Assembly (NCBI GenBank): GCA_902167325.1
Contig: LR632930.1
Span: 1,860,001-1,924,000 of the forward strand
Length of the DNA: 64,000 bases
From: Chitinophaga pinensis
Lineage (GTDB): Bacteria; Bacteroidota; Bacteroidia; Chitinophagales; Chitinophagaceae
Reading direction: 5' to 3'
This document shows, one piece after another, positions 51,319-60,900 of the stretch (position 1 is the first letter of the stretch; each line of letters opens with the position of its first letter). Under the pieces are notes generated by a model. The model was not told where the DNA came from. It saw nothing but the letters and a program-made list of their open reading frames with translations, and ran no database searches. The translations under genes and the position numbers were made by a program.

Positions 51319-51635
51319 ATGGGCATCAGCGCGACAGGTTTATTCAGCAGGCAGCAAAAAGGGCTGGCCAAAATGGCTAAGGCTAACGAGTACCCGGAGC
51401 GTATTGCCGTATTGCAGCACCTGATAAAAGCGATTTCTTGTATCTGTGGCGATCTGGAGGATGATCTGGGCCTGGCGCAGGCAACTTTTTCACAACATTT
51501 GAAAGCACTTAAAACCGCTTGTCTTACCCAGGGAACGGTGGAAGGGACGAATGTTTGCAATTGCATCCGATAGCAGCACAATTCCGGGAAATGCGGGAGA
51601 TTATTAAAGTTCTATTGTTTGTCCGCATGATTTGA
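51319..51635 (+). pseudogene. Remnant of an ArsR/SmtB-type winged-helix regulator
   Basis: The first 84 codons encode most of an ArsR-like domain (EYPERIAVLQHLIKAISCIC, GDLEDDLGLAQATFSQHLKA, QGTVEGTNVCNCI), then stop at 51573. A +2 frame beginning at 51564 continues with HPIAAQFREMREIIKVLLF, which looks like the missing C-terminal helix, to a stop at 51635. A frameshift between 51555 and 51566 would join the two; alternatively it is simply a short, still active regulator. Same strand as the preceding operon, behind a terminator. No metal-resistance gene lies nearby. Confidence 0.55.
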
Positions 51636-51686
51636 CGAGTACTCCGCTTAATTGACGAACGTAATTTAACCCCGCAGGAATATTCC

Positions 51687-51694
51687 TACCTTTG
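51687..51694 (+). promoter_or_regulatory. -7 box of the RNA-repair pair
   Basis: TACCTTTG is a perfect TAnnTTTG. It predicts a leader of about 115 nt that includes a 7-bp GGTGCCC/GGGCGCC hairpin at 51761-51781. No -33 TTG at the usual distance. Confidence 0.55.
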
Positions 51695-51816
51695 CAACTT
51701 ATACGCAAACACGACAAGCCTTGCGCCATGTAATTGCTTCAACATATTAATCCTTGATACGGTGCCCCTTCAGCGGGCGCCCGGAATTCTATTTGTTGAA
51801 CTAAAACCTGCAAAAC

Positions 51817-52530
51817 ATGGCTATTTCAAATAAATACGGCCGTACCTATCACTATCCGTTCTCACCCGGAACTTCCAGCGACGATCGAATCAATTACCAT
51901 TATTGGCAGCACCTGGGACGGATACCTGAATTGGTACATACCGAAAAGCTGGATGGGGAAAACAATTGTCTTTCCCGCCACGGTGTTTTCGCCCGTTCGC
52001 ATGCCGCTCCCACGGTATCGCCATGGACGGAAAGCCTCCGCCGCTTCTGGCAACTGATAAAAAACGACTTAGGAACACTGGAGGTTTTTCTGGAGAATCT
52101 CTATGCCATCCATTCCATCGAATACCGGCAACTCGATCATCACTTCTATGTTTTCGCTGTAAGGGAAAACGAGCAGTGGCTTAGCTGGGAGGAAACGAAG
52201 TTTTATGCCCGCCTGCTCGATCTGCCGGTGGTGCCTGAAATTCAGCTGCCTATATTAACTGAAGACCGTATTGCTTACGAAAAGGCGCTTATTCATGCTG
52301 CAGGCGGTCCCGGAGCATTGGCGCCGCATGATGCCGCCACTGGAAACCCTGTTACCATGGAGGGCATTGTAACACGTAATGTAACCGGATACGCTGTCAG
52401 CGAATTTTCAGAGAATGTATTTAAATATGTAAGAAAAGGGCATGTGCAAACCAGCGTACACTGGACACGGAACTGGAAGCGCGCCCGCTTAAAACAAGAA
52501 GGAGGCCCATATGTGGACACTCACCAATAA
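51817..52530 (+). CDS. ATP-dependent RNA ligase family protein
   Basis: 237 residues, cytoplasmic. Nucleotidyltransferase motifs: motif I with the adenylated lysine K44 in EKLDGEN; an arginine and EN-LYA-type motif III region (FLENLYAIHSIEY, HFYVFAV); motif IV EGIVTRN; motif V VFKYVRKGH. It lacks long extra domains, so it is a compact ligase of the RNA_ligase (T4 Rnl-like) family. The 3' end overlaps the HD-Pnk gene by 20 nt, so the two are translated together: Pnk heals RNA ends, ligase seals them. Which RNA is repaired is unknown. Confidence 0.9.
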   Translation: MAISNKYGRTYHYPFSPGTSSDDRINYHYWQHLGRIPELVHTEKLDGENNCLSRHGVFARSHAAPTVSPWTESLRRFWQLIKNDLGTLEVFLENLYAIHSIEYRQLDHHFYVFAVRENEQWLSWEETKFYARLLDLPVVPEIQLPILTEDRIAYEKALIHAAGGPGALAPHDAATGNPVTMEGIVTRNVTGYAVSEFSENVFKYVRKGHVQTSVHWTRNWKRARLKQEGGPYVDTHQ

Positions 52531-53620
52531 TAAATCATGGGATCATCTCGAACAGTCGTATGACTGGGTACGTGACATGGCGGATACTCCGCAAGATCCC
52601 ATACATCACGCAGAAGGCAATGTGGCTGTGCATACCCGCATGGTACTGGAAGCTTTATGTGGAGATAGTAATTATAAATCTTTACCGGCAGAAGAACAGG
52701 ACGTGCTTTGGGCTGCTGCGCTACTGCATGATGTGGAAAAGCGCAGCACTACGGTAACGGAAATTAATGGCAGCATTGCTTCGCCGGGGCATGCCCGGAA
52801 AGGTGCCCTTACCGCCAGGCGCATCCTGTATGCGGAAATCCCTGCGCCATTCGCTATCCGGGAACAGGTGACGGCGCTGGTACGCTACCATGGCTTTCCT
52901 CTTTGGGTATTGGAACGTCAGGATCCCGTCAGGGAACTGGTGAAGGTTAGCATGGAAGCAGATACCCGCATGCTGGCTATGCTTGCCCGTGCGGATGCGA
53001 TGGGCCGTATATGCAGCGACCGGGATGAGCTGCTCTACCGTATTGATTGCTTCGAGGCTTTCTGCCAGGAGCAGCAATGCTGGGGTGCTCCAAGACCATT
53101 TGCATCCGCCAGCGCCCGGATGTATTATCTGCAAAGGGAAAATGCCCATCCTGATTATATACCCTTTGATACTCCGGGAACGGAAGTGATCCTTATGAGC
53201 GGATTGCCCGGTGCCGGAAAAGACACTTACATCAGGAAGCACTTCCCACGGCTGCCGCTTATTTCATTGGATGGAATCCGGGAAGAAATGGATGTTTCTC
53301 CTACAGACTCATCGGGGAACGGACAGGTGATCCAGGCTGCTAAAGAACATGCGCGGGAATACCTGCGGCAGGGTTTAGGCTTCGTATGGAATGCAACGAA
53401 CACTACCCGCCAGATGCGCATGCAGTTGATGGATCTCTTTTACAGCTACCGTGCACAGGTGAAGATTGTATATATAGAAGTGCCTTATCGCCGGTTATTC
53501 CGGCAAAACTGCAATCGGGAGGCCGTGGTGCCGGTACCCGTACTGGAAAAGCTCCTTTCGAAACTGGAAGTTCCCGCTGCCTGGGAGGCGCATGAAGTGA
53601 TGTGGATTGCCGGTAAATAG
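52511..53620 (+). CDS. HD-Pnk: HD phosphoesterase fused to polynucleotide kinase
   Basis: 369 residues. The N-terminal HD domain has H41, H73-D74 (LLHDVEK), H94 (GHARKG), a later His (RYHGFP) and Asp (ARADAMGR), a metal-binding set suited to 2',3'-cyclic phosphate removal. The C-terminal P-loop kinase has GLPGAGKD (K237) and the kinase acid in LISLDGIREE, with WNATNTTRQMRMQLMDLF as in T4-Pnk-like 5'-OH kinases. The same architecture was characterised as HD-Pnk in Runella slithyformis. With the ligase gene it forms an end-healing and sealing pair. Confidence 0.9.
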   Translation: MWTLTNNKSWDHLEQSYDWVRDMADTPQDPIHHAEGNVAVHTRMVLEALCGDSNYKSLPAEEQDVLWAAALLHDVEKRSTTVTEINGSIASPGHARKGALTARRILYAEIPAPFAIREQVTALVRYHGFPLWVLERQDPVRELVKVSMEADTRMLAMLARADAMGRICSDRDELLYRIDCFEAFCQEQQCWGAPRPFASASARMYYLQRENAHPDYIPFDTPGTEVILMSGLPGAGKDTYIRKHFPRLPLISLDGIREEMDVSPTDSSGNGQVIQAAKEHAREYLRQGLGFVWNATNTTRQMRMQLMDLFYSYRAQVKIVYIEVPYRRLFRQNCNREAVVPVPVLEKLLSKLEVPAAWEAHEVMWIAGK

Positions 53621-53621
53621 G

Positions 53622-53672
53622 TTAAAAGCGGCTTTAAAATGTCCGTTTTCGAGAAAAAATGTCCGCTTTTAA
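53622..53672. promoter_or_regulatory. Inverted repeat with two ATGTCCG sites 20 bp apart
   Basis: TTAAAAGCGG (53622) and CCGCTTTTAA (53663) are perfect inverse arms; between them ATGTCCG starts at 53639 and again at 53659, each flanked by A-runs and T-runs. It lies just after the HD-Pnk stop. A multi-site operator, or a processing hairpin, is possible. Confidence 0.5.
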
Positions 53673-53734
53673 AATCCGCCGTTCCCCCAAAACCGGTTAG
53701 CCCGATGCTGATTTTTAAGGCTTTAAGTAGCTGA

Positions 53735-53760
53735 AGCCCGTCCAATGGACGGGCTTTTTC
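53735..53760 (+). terminator. Terminator after the RNA-repair pair
   Basis: 9-bp stem AGCCCGTCC / GGACGGGCT, loop AAT, followed by TTTT. Lies 115 nt after the HD-Pnk stop. Confidence 0.85.
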
Positions 53761-53805
53761 GTGGAAACGCTTATTGGGCAAGGGGTTTGGCGTGTTTCTG
53801 ATGAA

Positions 53806-53830
53806 TGTCCGTTCTGCACAAAACCGGACA
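53806..53830. promoter_or_regulatory. TGTCCG-N13-CGGACA palindrome
   Basis: Inverted copies of the same TGTCCG word seen at 53640 and 53660, here 70-95 nt upstream of the -7 box for the small secreted protein gene. Together these form four half-sites in 190 nt. The gene-free stretch 53621-53953 holds these, one terminator, and the promoter below. Confidence 0.5.
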
Positions 53831-53898
53831 CTTTTACTGTTTCGGTTTGCCGTTCATCCGCCGATAACTATTCGTTTTAGCAAGTGGGTAACCGTTTA

Positions 53899-53906
53899 TA
53901 CTTTTG
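53899..53906 (+). promoter_or_regulatory. -7 box of the small secreted protein gene
   Basis: TACTTTTG matches TAnnTTTG exactly, 47 nt before the start codon. Confidence 0.55.
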
Positions 53907-53953
53907 AGTCATCAAACAAACAACAACGTTTACCACATAAAAACATTTCTAAC

Positions 53954-54310
53954 ATGAAAACTATTATCGCACTTTTCGCCACCGCCATTATTTCCCTGAA
54001 CGCCGCCGCTTCACCGGTTGCCGATATGATGTACAGGGCTTCTGTTAACCTGGGCGCTGTTAAGAAGCATTATGATGAGTCCGGCAACCTGTTGGCAACT
54101 TCCAAATATGTTTCCGATGCAGCATTACCCCTGCCTGTTATTAAGAAGCTGATGAAGAAATGCCCTGATCACCAGATCCGCCTTGTACGTGAGTTTGAAG
54201 CTGAAGGCAACACTACTTACATCATTACCCTCGAAAGTGAGATGGGGTATAAAGTAGTACGCTGTACGGGTACCTCTTATGCCGTGCTGCAATCGCTCGA
54301 TAAAAACTAA
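53954..54310 (+). CDS. Small secreted protein of unknown function
   Basis: 118 residues from the ATG that opens a signal peptide (MKTIIALFATAIISLNAAAS); a longer in-frame start would lie upstream of the -7 box and is rejected. The mature part is one alpha-beta domain with a Lys-rich helix (LPLPVIKKLMKKCPDHQIRL) and strands (TTYIITLESEMGYKVVRC). It resembles the short periplasmic PepSY-like/stress proteins common in Bacteroidota in size only. Own promoter, own terminator. Confidence 0.75.
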   Translation: MKTIIALFATAIISLNAAASPVADMMYRASVNLGAVKKHYDESGNLLATSKYVSDAALPLPVIKKLMKKCPDHQIRLVREFEAEGNTTYIITLESEMGYKVVRCTGTSYAVLQSLDKN

Positions 54311-54332
54311 TTCGCCATTCTGATGATTGCCT

Positions 54333-54372
54333 GCGGCCCGGAAGAAGTATCCTTCCGGGCCGCGGGCTTTTT
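54333..54372 (+). terminator. Terminator of the small secreted protein gene
   Basis: Perfect 12-bp stem GCGGCCCGGAAG / CTTCCGGGCCGC, 7-nt loop, then GGGCTTTTTC. Confidence 0.85.
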
Positions 54373-54482
54373 CTATGGGCGGTGGTATTATGTCGCGGCA
54401 GGCTTGGTGGCAGTGCTGAATTTGTTTACTTTTAACCCTGCAGCATAACCAGGTAAGTAAATAGTCCCAAATCTAACAATGC

Positions 54483-55838
54483 ATGGAAACGCCGGTAACC
54501 ACTGTGGAGGCGCTAAAGATTCTCCTCATTTACTGTGAGAAGCTGGGATGGCCTGTCGATGAAATTCTTCAGGCTGCCGATATGGACCCCGAATCCCTCG
54601 AGGTGTTCCAATCTCCCGTATCTCTGCAGATGTTGTCGCGCTTCTTTGAAGCAGCGGTGAAGATTTCGGGAGATCCGCAGATCGGGCTGCATATCGGCAA
54701 TATTTCCAACCTCGATGCGCTGGGAATTGTCGGTCAATTGTATCGTTATAGCAAGAACATGCGGGAGGGCATGCACCGCATCCAGCGTTATCTTCCTTTA
54801 CTGCATACCGTTTTCGACTATACTTTCTATGAAGAAGCTGAGCAGTCGAGGGTGGTAATGTCGCCCCGTCACTATGGACCGGATGATGGTTTCGTTACCC
54901 GGCAGTTCATAGAACTGGCCATGTCGTACTGCATGCATGGTACGCGCTATGCCGCTCAGCTGGATTTATACCCCTGGGAGGTGCATTTTTCCTGGCCGAT
55001 ATCACCCGCAGAAACGGAGCATTACGTTTCGATATTTAATTGTCCGGTTAAAGGAGGGCAGGAGCATACCCAGCTCATTTATCTGCCTACCGACCCGGAT
55101 ATCCCGAATTTATTTTACAATCCCGTATTACTGAAAGCATTGGAAGCCGGCGCGGAAGCCGGTATGGAGCTGGGGCCCTGGAGCAGTAACGATCTCCAGA
55201 AGGCACTGCTTATCATGAACGTGGAAGAGAAGGAGCGGAGCCGTATAGCGCGTAGCCTGCACGATGGGGTGTGTGGCACGCTGGCAGCAGTGCGGCTGCA
55301 CCTTAGTGCCCTGCAGGGGCAGCTTCCGCTGCTGAATCAGCCGGAGTTCCAGCAAACGCTTCTCCTGCTGGATGAAGCCACCCGCGAAGTGCGTAAAACC
55401 GCTCACAGCCTTATGCCGGAAACCCTCCAGCATTACGGGCTGAGCGAAGCACTGGAAACGCATTGCCGCAATCTTTCCCCCTGTGTTCCTGCACAGATCA
55501 GTTTTTACAGCTTCGGCCAGCCGTTCCGCTTTGAACCGGGTGCCGAGCTTACCGTATACCGTATTGCTCAGGAACTCCTGCAGAATGCTGTTAAGCATGC
55601 GCAGGCGGGCAGCATTATTGTACAGCTTCAGTTTGACGGAGCTGATATTGCCCTTACCATTGAAGACGATGGCGTAGGCTTCCGGGAAGACAGGCTGCGC
55701 CCTGGTTCCGGGTTGGACATTCTCCGTCAGAACGTACACGGCCTCGGAGGCACCATTGAATGGGATAGCAGCCAGGGGCGTGGTACGGCAGTGGTAGTAG
55801 CCCTTCCTGCCATTCAGCCGCAGCTCGTGCGGGAGTAA
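54483..55838 (+). CDS. Histidine kinase with N-terminal AraC-type (OruR-like) sensor domain
   Basis: 451 residues, no membrane segment, so a soluble sensor kinase. Residues about 20-215 match the Arabinose_bd/OruR-type effector domain normally found in front of AraC DNA-binding domains (PVSLQMLSRFFEAAVKISGD, QIGLHIGNISNLDALGIVGQ, GMHRIQRYLPLLH). In place of the AraC HTH there is a HisKA_3 region with phospho-acceptor H260 in ARSLHDGVCGTLAAVRLHL, and a HATPase_c domain (N-box QELLQNAVKHAQ; IEDDGVGF; GSGLDIL; GRGTAVVVALP). No response regulator gene is adjacent. A FecI sigma factor gene begins 128 nt downstream with its own -7 box. Confidence 0.85.
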   Translation: METPVTTVEALKILLIYCEKLGWPVDEILQAADMDPESLEVFQSPVSLQMLSRFFEAAVKISGDPQIGLHIGNISNLDALGIVGQLYRYSKNMREGMHRIQRYLPLLHTVFDYTFYEEAEQSRVVMSPRHYGPDDGFVTRQFIELAMSYCMHGTRYAAQLDLYPWEVHFSWPISPAETEHYVSIFNCPVKGGQEHTQLIYLPTDPDIPNLFYNPVLLKALEAGAEAGMELGPWSSNDLQKALLIMNVEEKERSRIARSLHDGVCGTLAAVRLHLSALQGQLPLLNQPEFQQTLLLLDEATREVRKTAHSLMPETLQHYGLSEALETHCRNLSPCVPAQISFYSFGQPFRFEPGAELTVYRIAQELLQNAVKHAQAGSIIVQLQFDGADIALTIEDDGVGFREDRLRPGSGLDILRQNVHGLGGTIEWDSSQGRGTAVVVALPAIQPQLVRE

Positions 55839-55839
55839 T

Positions 55840-55847
55840 TACATTTG
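55840..55847 (+). promoter_or_regulatory. -7 box upstream of the FecI gene
   Basis: TACATTTG, perfect TAnnTTTG, directly after the kinase stop; leader of about 110 nt. A second, weaker TAATTTG lies near 55862. Confidence 0.5.
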
Positions 55848-55966
55848 TATTATTTTATTATTAATTTGCCTGCAGGTCTTATGACCATTCAACCAAAATA
55901 TTAACATTTGCGCGCCGATCCGGAACTACGTAACGGCATCTTTTTTTGTTTAAACAGGGGGACCGC

Positions 55967-56563
55967 ATGACCTGGAAGGAATCTGATGAAATATTATGGG
56001 TAGACGCATTGCGTAACGACAGTACCGAAGCATTTGATGCTTTGTACCGTGTGTATTTCCCGTCTGTATACGCCAATATCTGCCGCCTGGTGCGTGAGCC
56101 TGAGGCCGCGCAGGATATTGTGCAGGAAGTTTTCATCCGCCTCTGGGAAAAACGCAGTCAGCTGAAAGCAGGGCAACCTGCCGGTAACTGGCTTTTTGTG
56201 GTCAGCTACAACCGTTCTGTTTCCTGGTTGCGCAGGTACTTGCGGGAAAGGCTGCAGGTGGAAGGGCTGGATGCTGTACCTGACATGGCATGTGAGCCGG
56301 GGTGGGATCATACCTCCCTGCAGCTGGATATGCTGGAGAAAGCCATCGAGCAATTACCGCCACAACGTAAGAAAGTATTCCTCCTCTGCAAAGTGCAGGG
56401 GCGTACCTATGCCGAAGCTGCTTCGGAACTGCAGATATCCCACTACACCGTAAAGGAGCATATTCAGAAGGCCAGCCAGTTTATCCGGGAGTATGTACGG
56501 CTCCAGCCTGAATGGCAGGCCCTGGCGCTGGGGGCGCCTTTATTTTCCCATCTGCTGGGTTGA
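55967..56563 (+). CDS. ECF sigma-70 factor, FecI-like
   Basis: 198 residues from ATG (a TTG 21 nt upstream is possible). Region 2 includes DAFDALYRVYFPSVY-like sequence and DIVQEVFIRLWEKR; region 4 is QLPPQRKKVFLLCKVQGRTYAEAASELQISHYTVKEHI. Typical Bacteroidota FecI-type sigma that is held by the adjacent FecR and released on TonB-transporter signalling. The next genes, FecR and an STN-bearing SusC, complete the cell-surface signalling set. Confidence 0.94.
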   Translation: MTWKESDEILWVDALRNDSTEAFDALYRVYFPSVYANICRLVREPEAAQDIVQEVFIRLWEKRSQLKAGQPAGNWLFVVSYNRSVSWLRRYLRERLQVEGLDAVPDMACEPGWDHTSLQLDMLEKAIEQLPPQRKKVFLLCKVQGRTYAEAASELQISHYTVKEHIQKASQFIREYVRLQPEWQALALGAPLFSHLLG

Positions 56564-56631
56564 AAAAAAATATCTTCCCCCGAACCCCCCTTTTTTCTTT
56601 TTCCGCGTATTTACTGTAAACCTGACCGCCA

Positions 56632-57807
56632 TTGGAGGATCAAACATCATATCTCCGGGAGCTGCTCGCCAAGCCGGATTGGACGGATGATGAATGCCGC
56701 TGGATGCTGCATTACCTGGAGCACACGCCCGCAACGGAAATGAAAACGTTGCTGCTGGATGCTTTCCGGGAAAGGAATATTCCTGCTCCTGACCGGGCAC
56801 TGCAAAGTTCCCTTCTGGCAAGCATTCATGCCCGTATGCAGCCTGCTGCCGAAGCTGTTGTATTACCCATACGCCATAACTGGTGGCGCGTAGCGGCGGC
56901 TGTTGGAGGTATTGCTGTGCTGTTGGGGGGTGGATATCTTTTTCTCCGCCAGCCACAGGCTTCGCAGCCAATTGCGGGTAACAGGGATGTGAAAGCGGTG
57001 CAAACTGAGGAAAGCATCGCTCCCGGTGGTAATAAAGCCAGATTGGTACTCGGCAACGGCAGCACGGTAGTGCTCGACCAAACTGCTGACGGGCGTATAG
57101 GAGAAGGTAATCTGCATAAGAAAGATGCCGAGCTGGTATATGCATCCGGTGAAGATGCGGTGGTGAATGGCCATAACACCCTTATTACACCGCGCGGAGG
57201 ACAGTACCGGGTACGCCTTTCTGATGGTACAAAGATATGGCTCAATGCTGCCAGCAAACTGGAATACCCCGTTGCTTTCGAAGGGAATGAGCGATTGGTG
57301 AGCCTTACAGGTGAAGCCTATTTTGAAGTGGAAGCGGATGTGCACCGCCCGTTTTTTGTAATGGTAGACGGGATGAAAGTGCAGGTATTGGGTACCCGGT
57401 TCAATGTAAATGCTTATCCGGAAGAAAGGCAGTTTACTACCACCCTGCTGGAAGGCGCTGTGCGGGTGAGCAGCAGCAAAGGACAGATTACCCTGAAGCC
57501 GGGGCAGGAAACTGCGTATAGCCCGAAGACAAATGGACTGAAACAATATGAAGGCGATACAGAAAGTGCGGTGGCTTGGAAAAACGGAATCATCACATTT
57601 AAGAACGACGAGCTGTCGGCCGTTATGCGTGATCTGGGAAGGTGGTATGATGTGGATGTAGCATACGAGCCGGGGCTGGACCAGCTTATTCATGTAACAG
57701 GAGCGATGCGGAAACAGGAAGATCTGTTGCAGGCCCTGAAAATACTGGAGTTAACCGCAGGCGTCCACTTTACAGTAGAAGGGCGCACGGTGAAAGTATC
57801 CCGATAA
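56632..57807 (+). CDS. FecR-family anti-sigma factor
   Basis: 391 residues, starting at TTG (no suitable ATG nearby; MEDQTSYLRELL is a normal FecR opening). Cytoplasmic sigma-binding helices (residues 1-80), one membrane helix at about 82-104 (VAAAVGGIAVLLGGGYLFL), a periplasmic FecR domain (about 180-275: TPRGGQYRVRLSDGTKIWLN, LTGEAYFEVEAD, GTRFNVNAYPEE) and a DUF4974 tail (about 315-390) that contacts the STN domain of the partner SusC. Gap of 68 nt after FecI. Confidence 0.94.
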   Translation: MEDQTSYLRELLAKPDWTDDECRWMLHYLEHTPATEMKTLLLDAFRERNIPAPDRALQSSLLASIHARMQPAAEAVVLPIRHNWWRVAAAVGGIAVLLGGGYLFLRQPQASQPIAGNRDVKAVQTEESIAPGGNKARLVLGNGSTVVLDQTADGRIGEGNLHKKDAELVYASGEDAVVNGHNTLITPRGGQYRVRLSDGTKIWLNAASKLEYPVAFEGNERLVSLTGEAYFEVEADVHRPFFVMVDGMKVQVLGTRFNVNAYPEERQFTTTLLEGAVRVSSSKGQITLKPGQETAYSPKTNGLKQYEGDTESAVAWKNGIITFKNDELSAVMRDLGRWYDVDVAYEPGLDQLIHVTGAMRKQEDLLQALKILELTAGVHFTVEGRTVKVSR

Positions 57808-57911
57808 AAGAAAAGATTACAGGCTGGCGGATGTCAGGAAGGGACGCCTTCCGGACCGCCCATGCCATGCCCTGACGCATACATAGAACTTACAAAAACA
57901 CAAAGCTTGTT

Positions 57912-60900
57912 ATGAAGAAACGCATGAAGCCCGCAGCACATCCCGGCGGGGCGGTATCCCGGAGGCGAAAAGCCTCTCCGGCCCTGCTCCTCCTTCTGAT
58001 GATGGCGCTCACAACCGGGCTGCCGGCAACTGCTGCCCGTCCGCAAGACGTGCCCCTGAATGTTCAGGTGCGCGATGCAGGCCTGGAAACAATTTTCAAA
58101 ATTATCCGCCAGCAAAGCGATTACCTGTTCATTTTCAAAGACGAGAATCTCGCCCGTATCAACACCCGCATTACCCTTCAGATGCAGAATGCTTCCATCC
58201 GTGATGTGATGGATAAATGCCTGGACGGTTCCCCTCTCACTTACCGGATAGTCGACAAAACCGTGATCCTTATGAGCCGGGAAGAACCTGCTCAGGCTAC
58301 TGTTAAGCTTTCAGGGATGGTAACTGATGCAGAAAGCAGGGAACCGCTGCCCGGCGTTACCGTTACGGTTAAAGGTGCTTCCGGAGGCACGGTTACCGAT
58401 GCCAATGGCAGGTTCGCTTTACAAAACACCCGGCTTCCCGCCACGCTCGTTTTCACTTTTATCGGATATACTTCACAGTCTGTTACCGCTACCGACGAAA
58501 AACCCGTTCAGGTTTTTCTTCAGCGCGAAACCCGCAACATACAGCAGGTAGTAGTAGTGGGATATGGTACCCAGAAGAAAACAGAGCTTACCGGCTCCAT
58601 CAGTACTTTCAAACCGGATGAGCTGAACGCCCGCCCAGTACTGGGACCTGATCAGATGCTGCAGGGCCGCATGCCCGGTGTGAGTGTCTCTTCCTCTTCC
58701 GGGATGCCCGGTGCCGGACTGCGCGTGAGCGTGCGGGGTACAGGATCACTGAGTGCCAGTAATGAGCCTTTATATGTGATCGATGGTGTGCCCATCATTC
58801 CGCATGATGCAGGTATGTTCAACTTCGGTGGAAGAATGAACCCGCTTGCGCAGTTAAACCCGCAGGATATTGCCTCGGTGGAGGTATTGAAAGACGCAGC
58901 TTCCGCTGCCATCTACGGATCCCGTGCTACCAATGGTGTAGTGCTCATTACTACCAAAAGCGGCAGGAAAGGGGCAGGACAGCTTAGCCTCAACGCATGG
59001 ACCGGGGTATCGGAAGTGATGAACCTCCACAAGATCAAAATGGCAGATTCAAAGCTTTACCTCGAAGTAGCGAACGAAGCCATCGATAATTACAATCGCC
59101 AATACGGCTACGGGCCGGGTAATAGCAAGTTTATTCAGGGAATCGACAATCCCTATCCCGGTCTGCCTGATACCGACTGGATGGACCTGGTGTTGCGTAA
59201 AGCCTGGTCACAAAACGTGGACCTCTCCGTTTCCGGCGGTAATGATAAAACGACTTACTACATTTCCGGCGGTTTCCTTAACCAGCAGGGTACTATCATC
59301 CACAATGGACTGAAGAAATATACCGGCCGCATCAACCTGGCCAGTGAGGTACTCAGCTGGTTACGCACGGGTGTAAACCTGAGCTTCAGTTATTCTGATA
59401 ATAATCGTGTGCCCGGCTCCAACCTTGGGTCCACTGTAATGGGCCGTAGTCTTCCTCACCGTCCGTTTGACAGGCCATATAAACCGGATGGCAGTTACTA
59501 TGTAGGCGGCACGTCTGACCTGGTGTATCACAACCCGATCCAGATCCTGAAAGAGGAAGTAGCCCAGCTGCAGAACTACCGCATGATCGGTAATGCTTTT
59601 GCAGAACTGCGCCTCATGCCCGGCCTTACGTACAAAACATCTTTCGGGACAGATCTTGGTCTTACCAATGACTACGTGTATTACAATGCCAAACATCCCT
59701 ATGGAACGGGTAACGGCCGCATTGCAGATAACCGCCGGTGGATGACCAACATCCTTCTTGAAAATACCCTCACATACAGCAAGCTGTTCGGACAAATGAA
59801 GCTCGATGTACTGGGCGGCCATTCCTTCCAACGGGTAATGACTTCTACCAGCGTGATTGATGGTAACGGTTTTCCGGCTCCTTCATTCGATGTACTGTCA
59901 GCTGCTTCAGTTATCAATAACGCAGGTACCAACCTGTTCGGAAATGCCATGGAGTCTTACTTTGGCCGTGCCAACCTGGCGTACAAAGAGCGTTATCTCT
60001 TCGGGGCCTCTATCCGTACAGACGGTTCTTCCCGCTTTCATCCCGATAACCGGTATGGATATTTCCCTTCTGTGTCTGCAGGCTGGCAGGTATCAAAAGA
60101 ACCGTGGTGGACAAGGCCCGGTACTGATCTGAAAGTACGTATGAGCTACGGCTCTACCGGTAACCAGGAAGGCGTGAGTAACTATGCTTACCAGGCATTA
60201 ACCGGTGGCGGGTATAACTACGATGGCAAAAGCGGTATCTCTATTACCGGGTTTGGCAACGATGCACTTACCTGGGAGAAAGCCAATCAGCTCGATGCCG
60301 GACTGGAACTGGCGCTGTGGAAAGGTGCACTCAGCTTTACGGTGGACTACTTCGTGAAAAACACCACGAACCTCCTCTACAATATGCCTATCCACGGAAC
60401 ATCCGGTTTTACCAGCATAACAAGTAATATCGGCTCCATGCGCAACAAGGGATTTGAAGCCGCGGTGAGTGGTAACTACCGCTTTGGTGAACTGCAATGG
60501 CAATCGGATTTCAATATATCCTTCATCCGCAACCGCATTACTTCGCTTATTGGTAATACAGACCTGCTGTCTGTAGGTAACAACCGCGGTTTGCAGGTAG
60601 GGCAGGATATCGGCAGCATCTGGGTGTACAGGATGATGGGAATATTCCAGGATGATAAAGAAGTGCCAGCGCCGCAATTTAAGACAGGCGTACGCGCAGG
60701 TGATGTGCACTATGATGATATCAATGGCGATGGGGTGATCGATATCAACGACCGCCAGGTGGTGGGCAGTTCCAACCCTGACTTCTTTGGTGGCTGGAAC
60801 AATACCTTCCGCTATCGCAACTTCGACCTCACTGTTTTCCTGAACTACAGCTACGGAGCTGATGTATATGCCACTTCCCGGATAATGGTGGAGAGACTGG

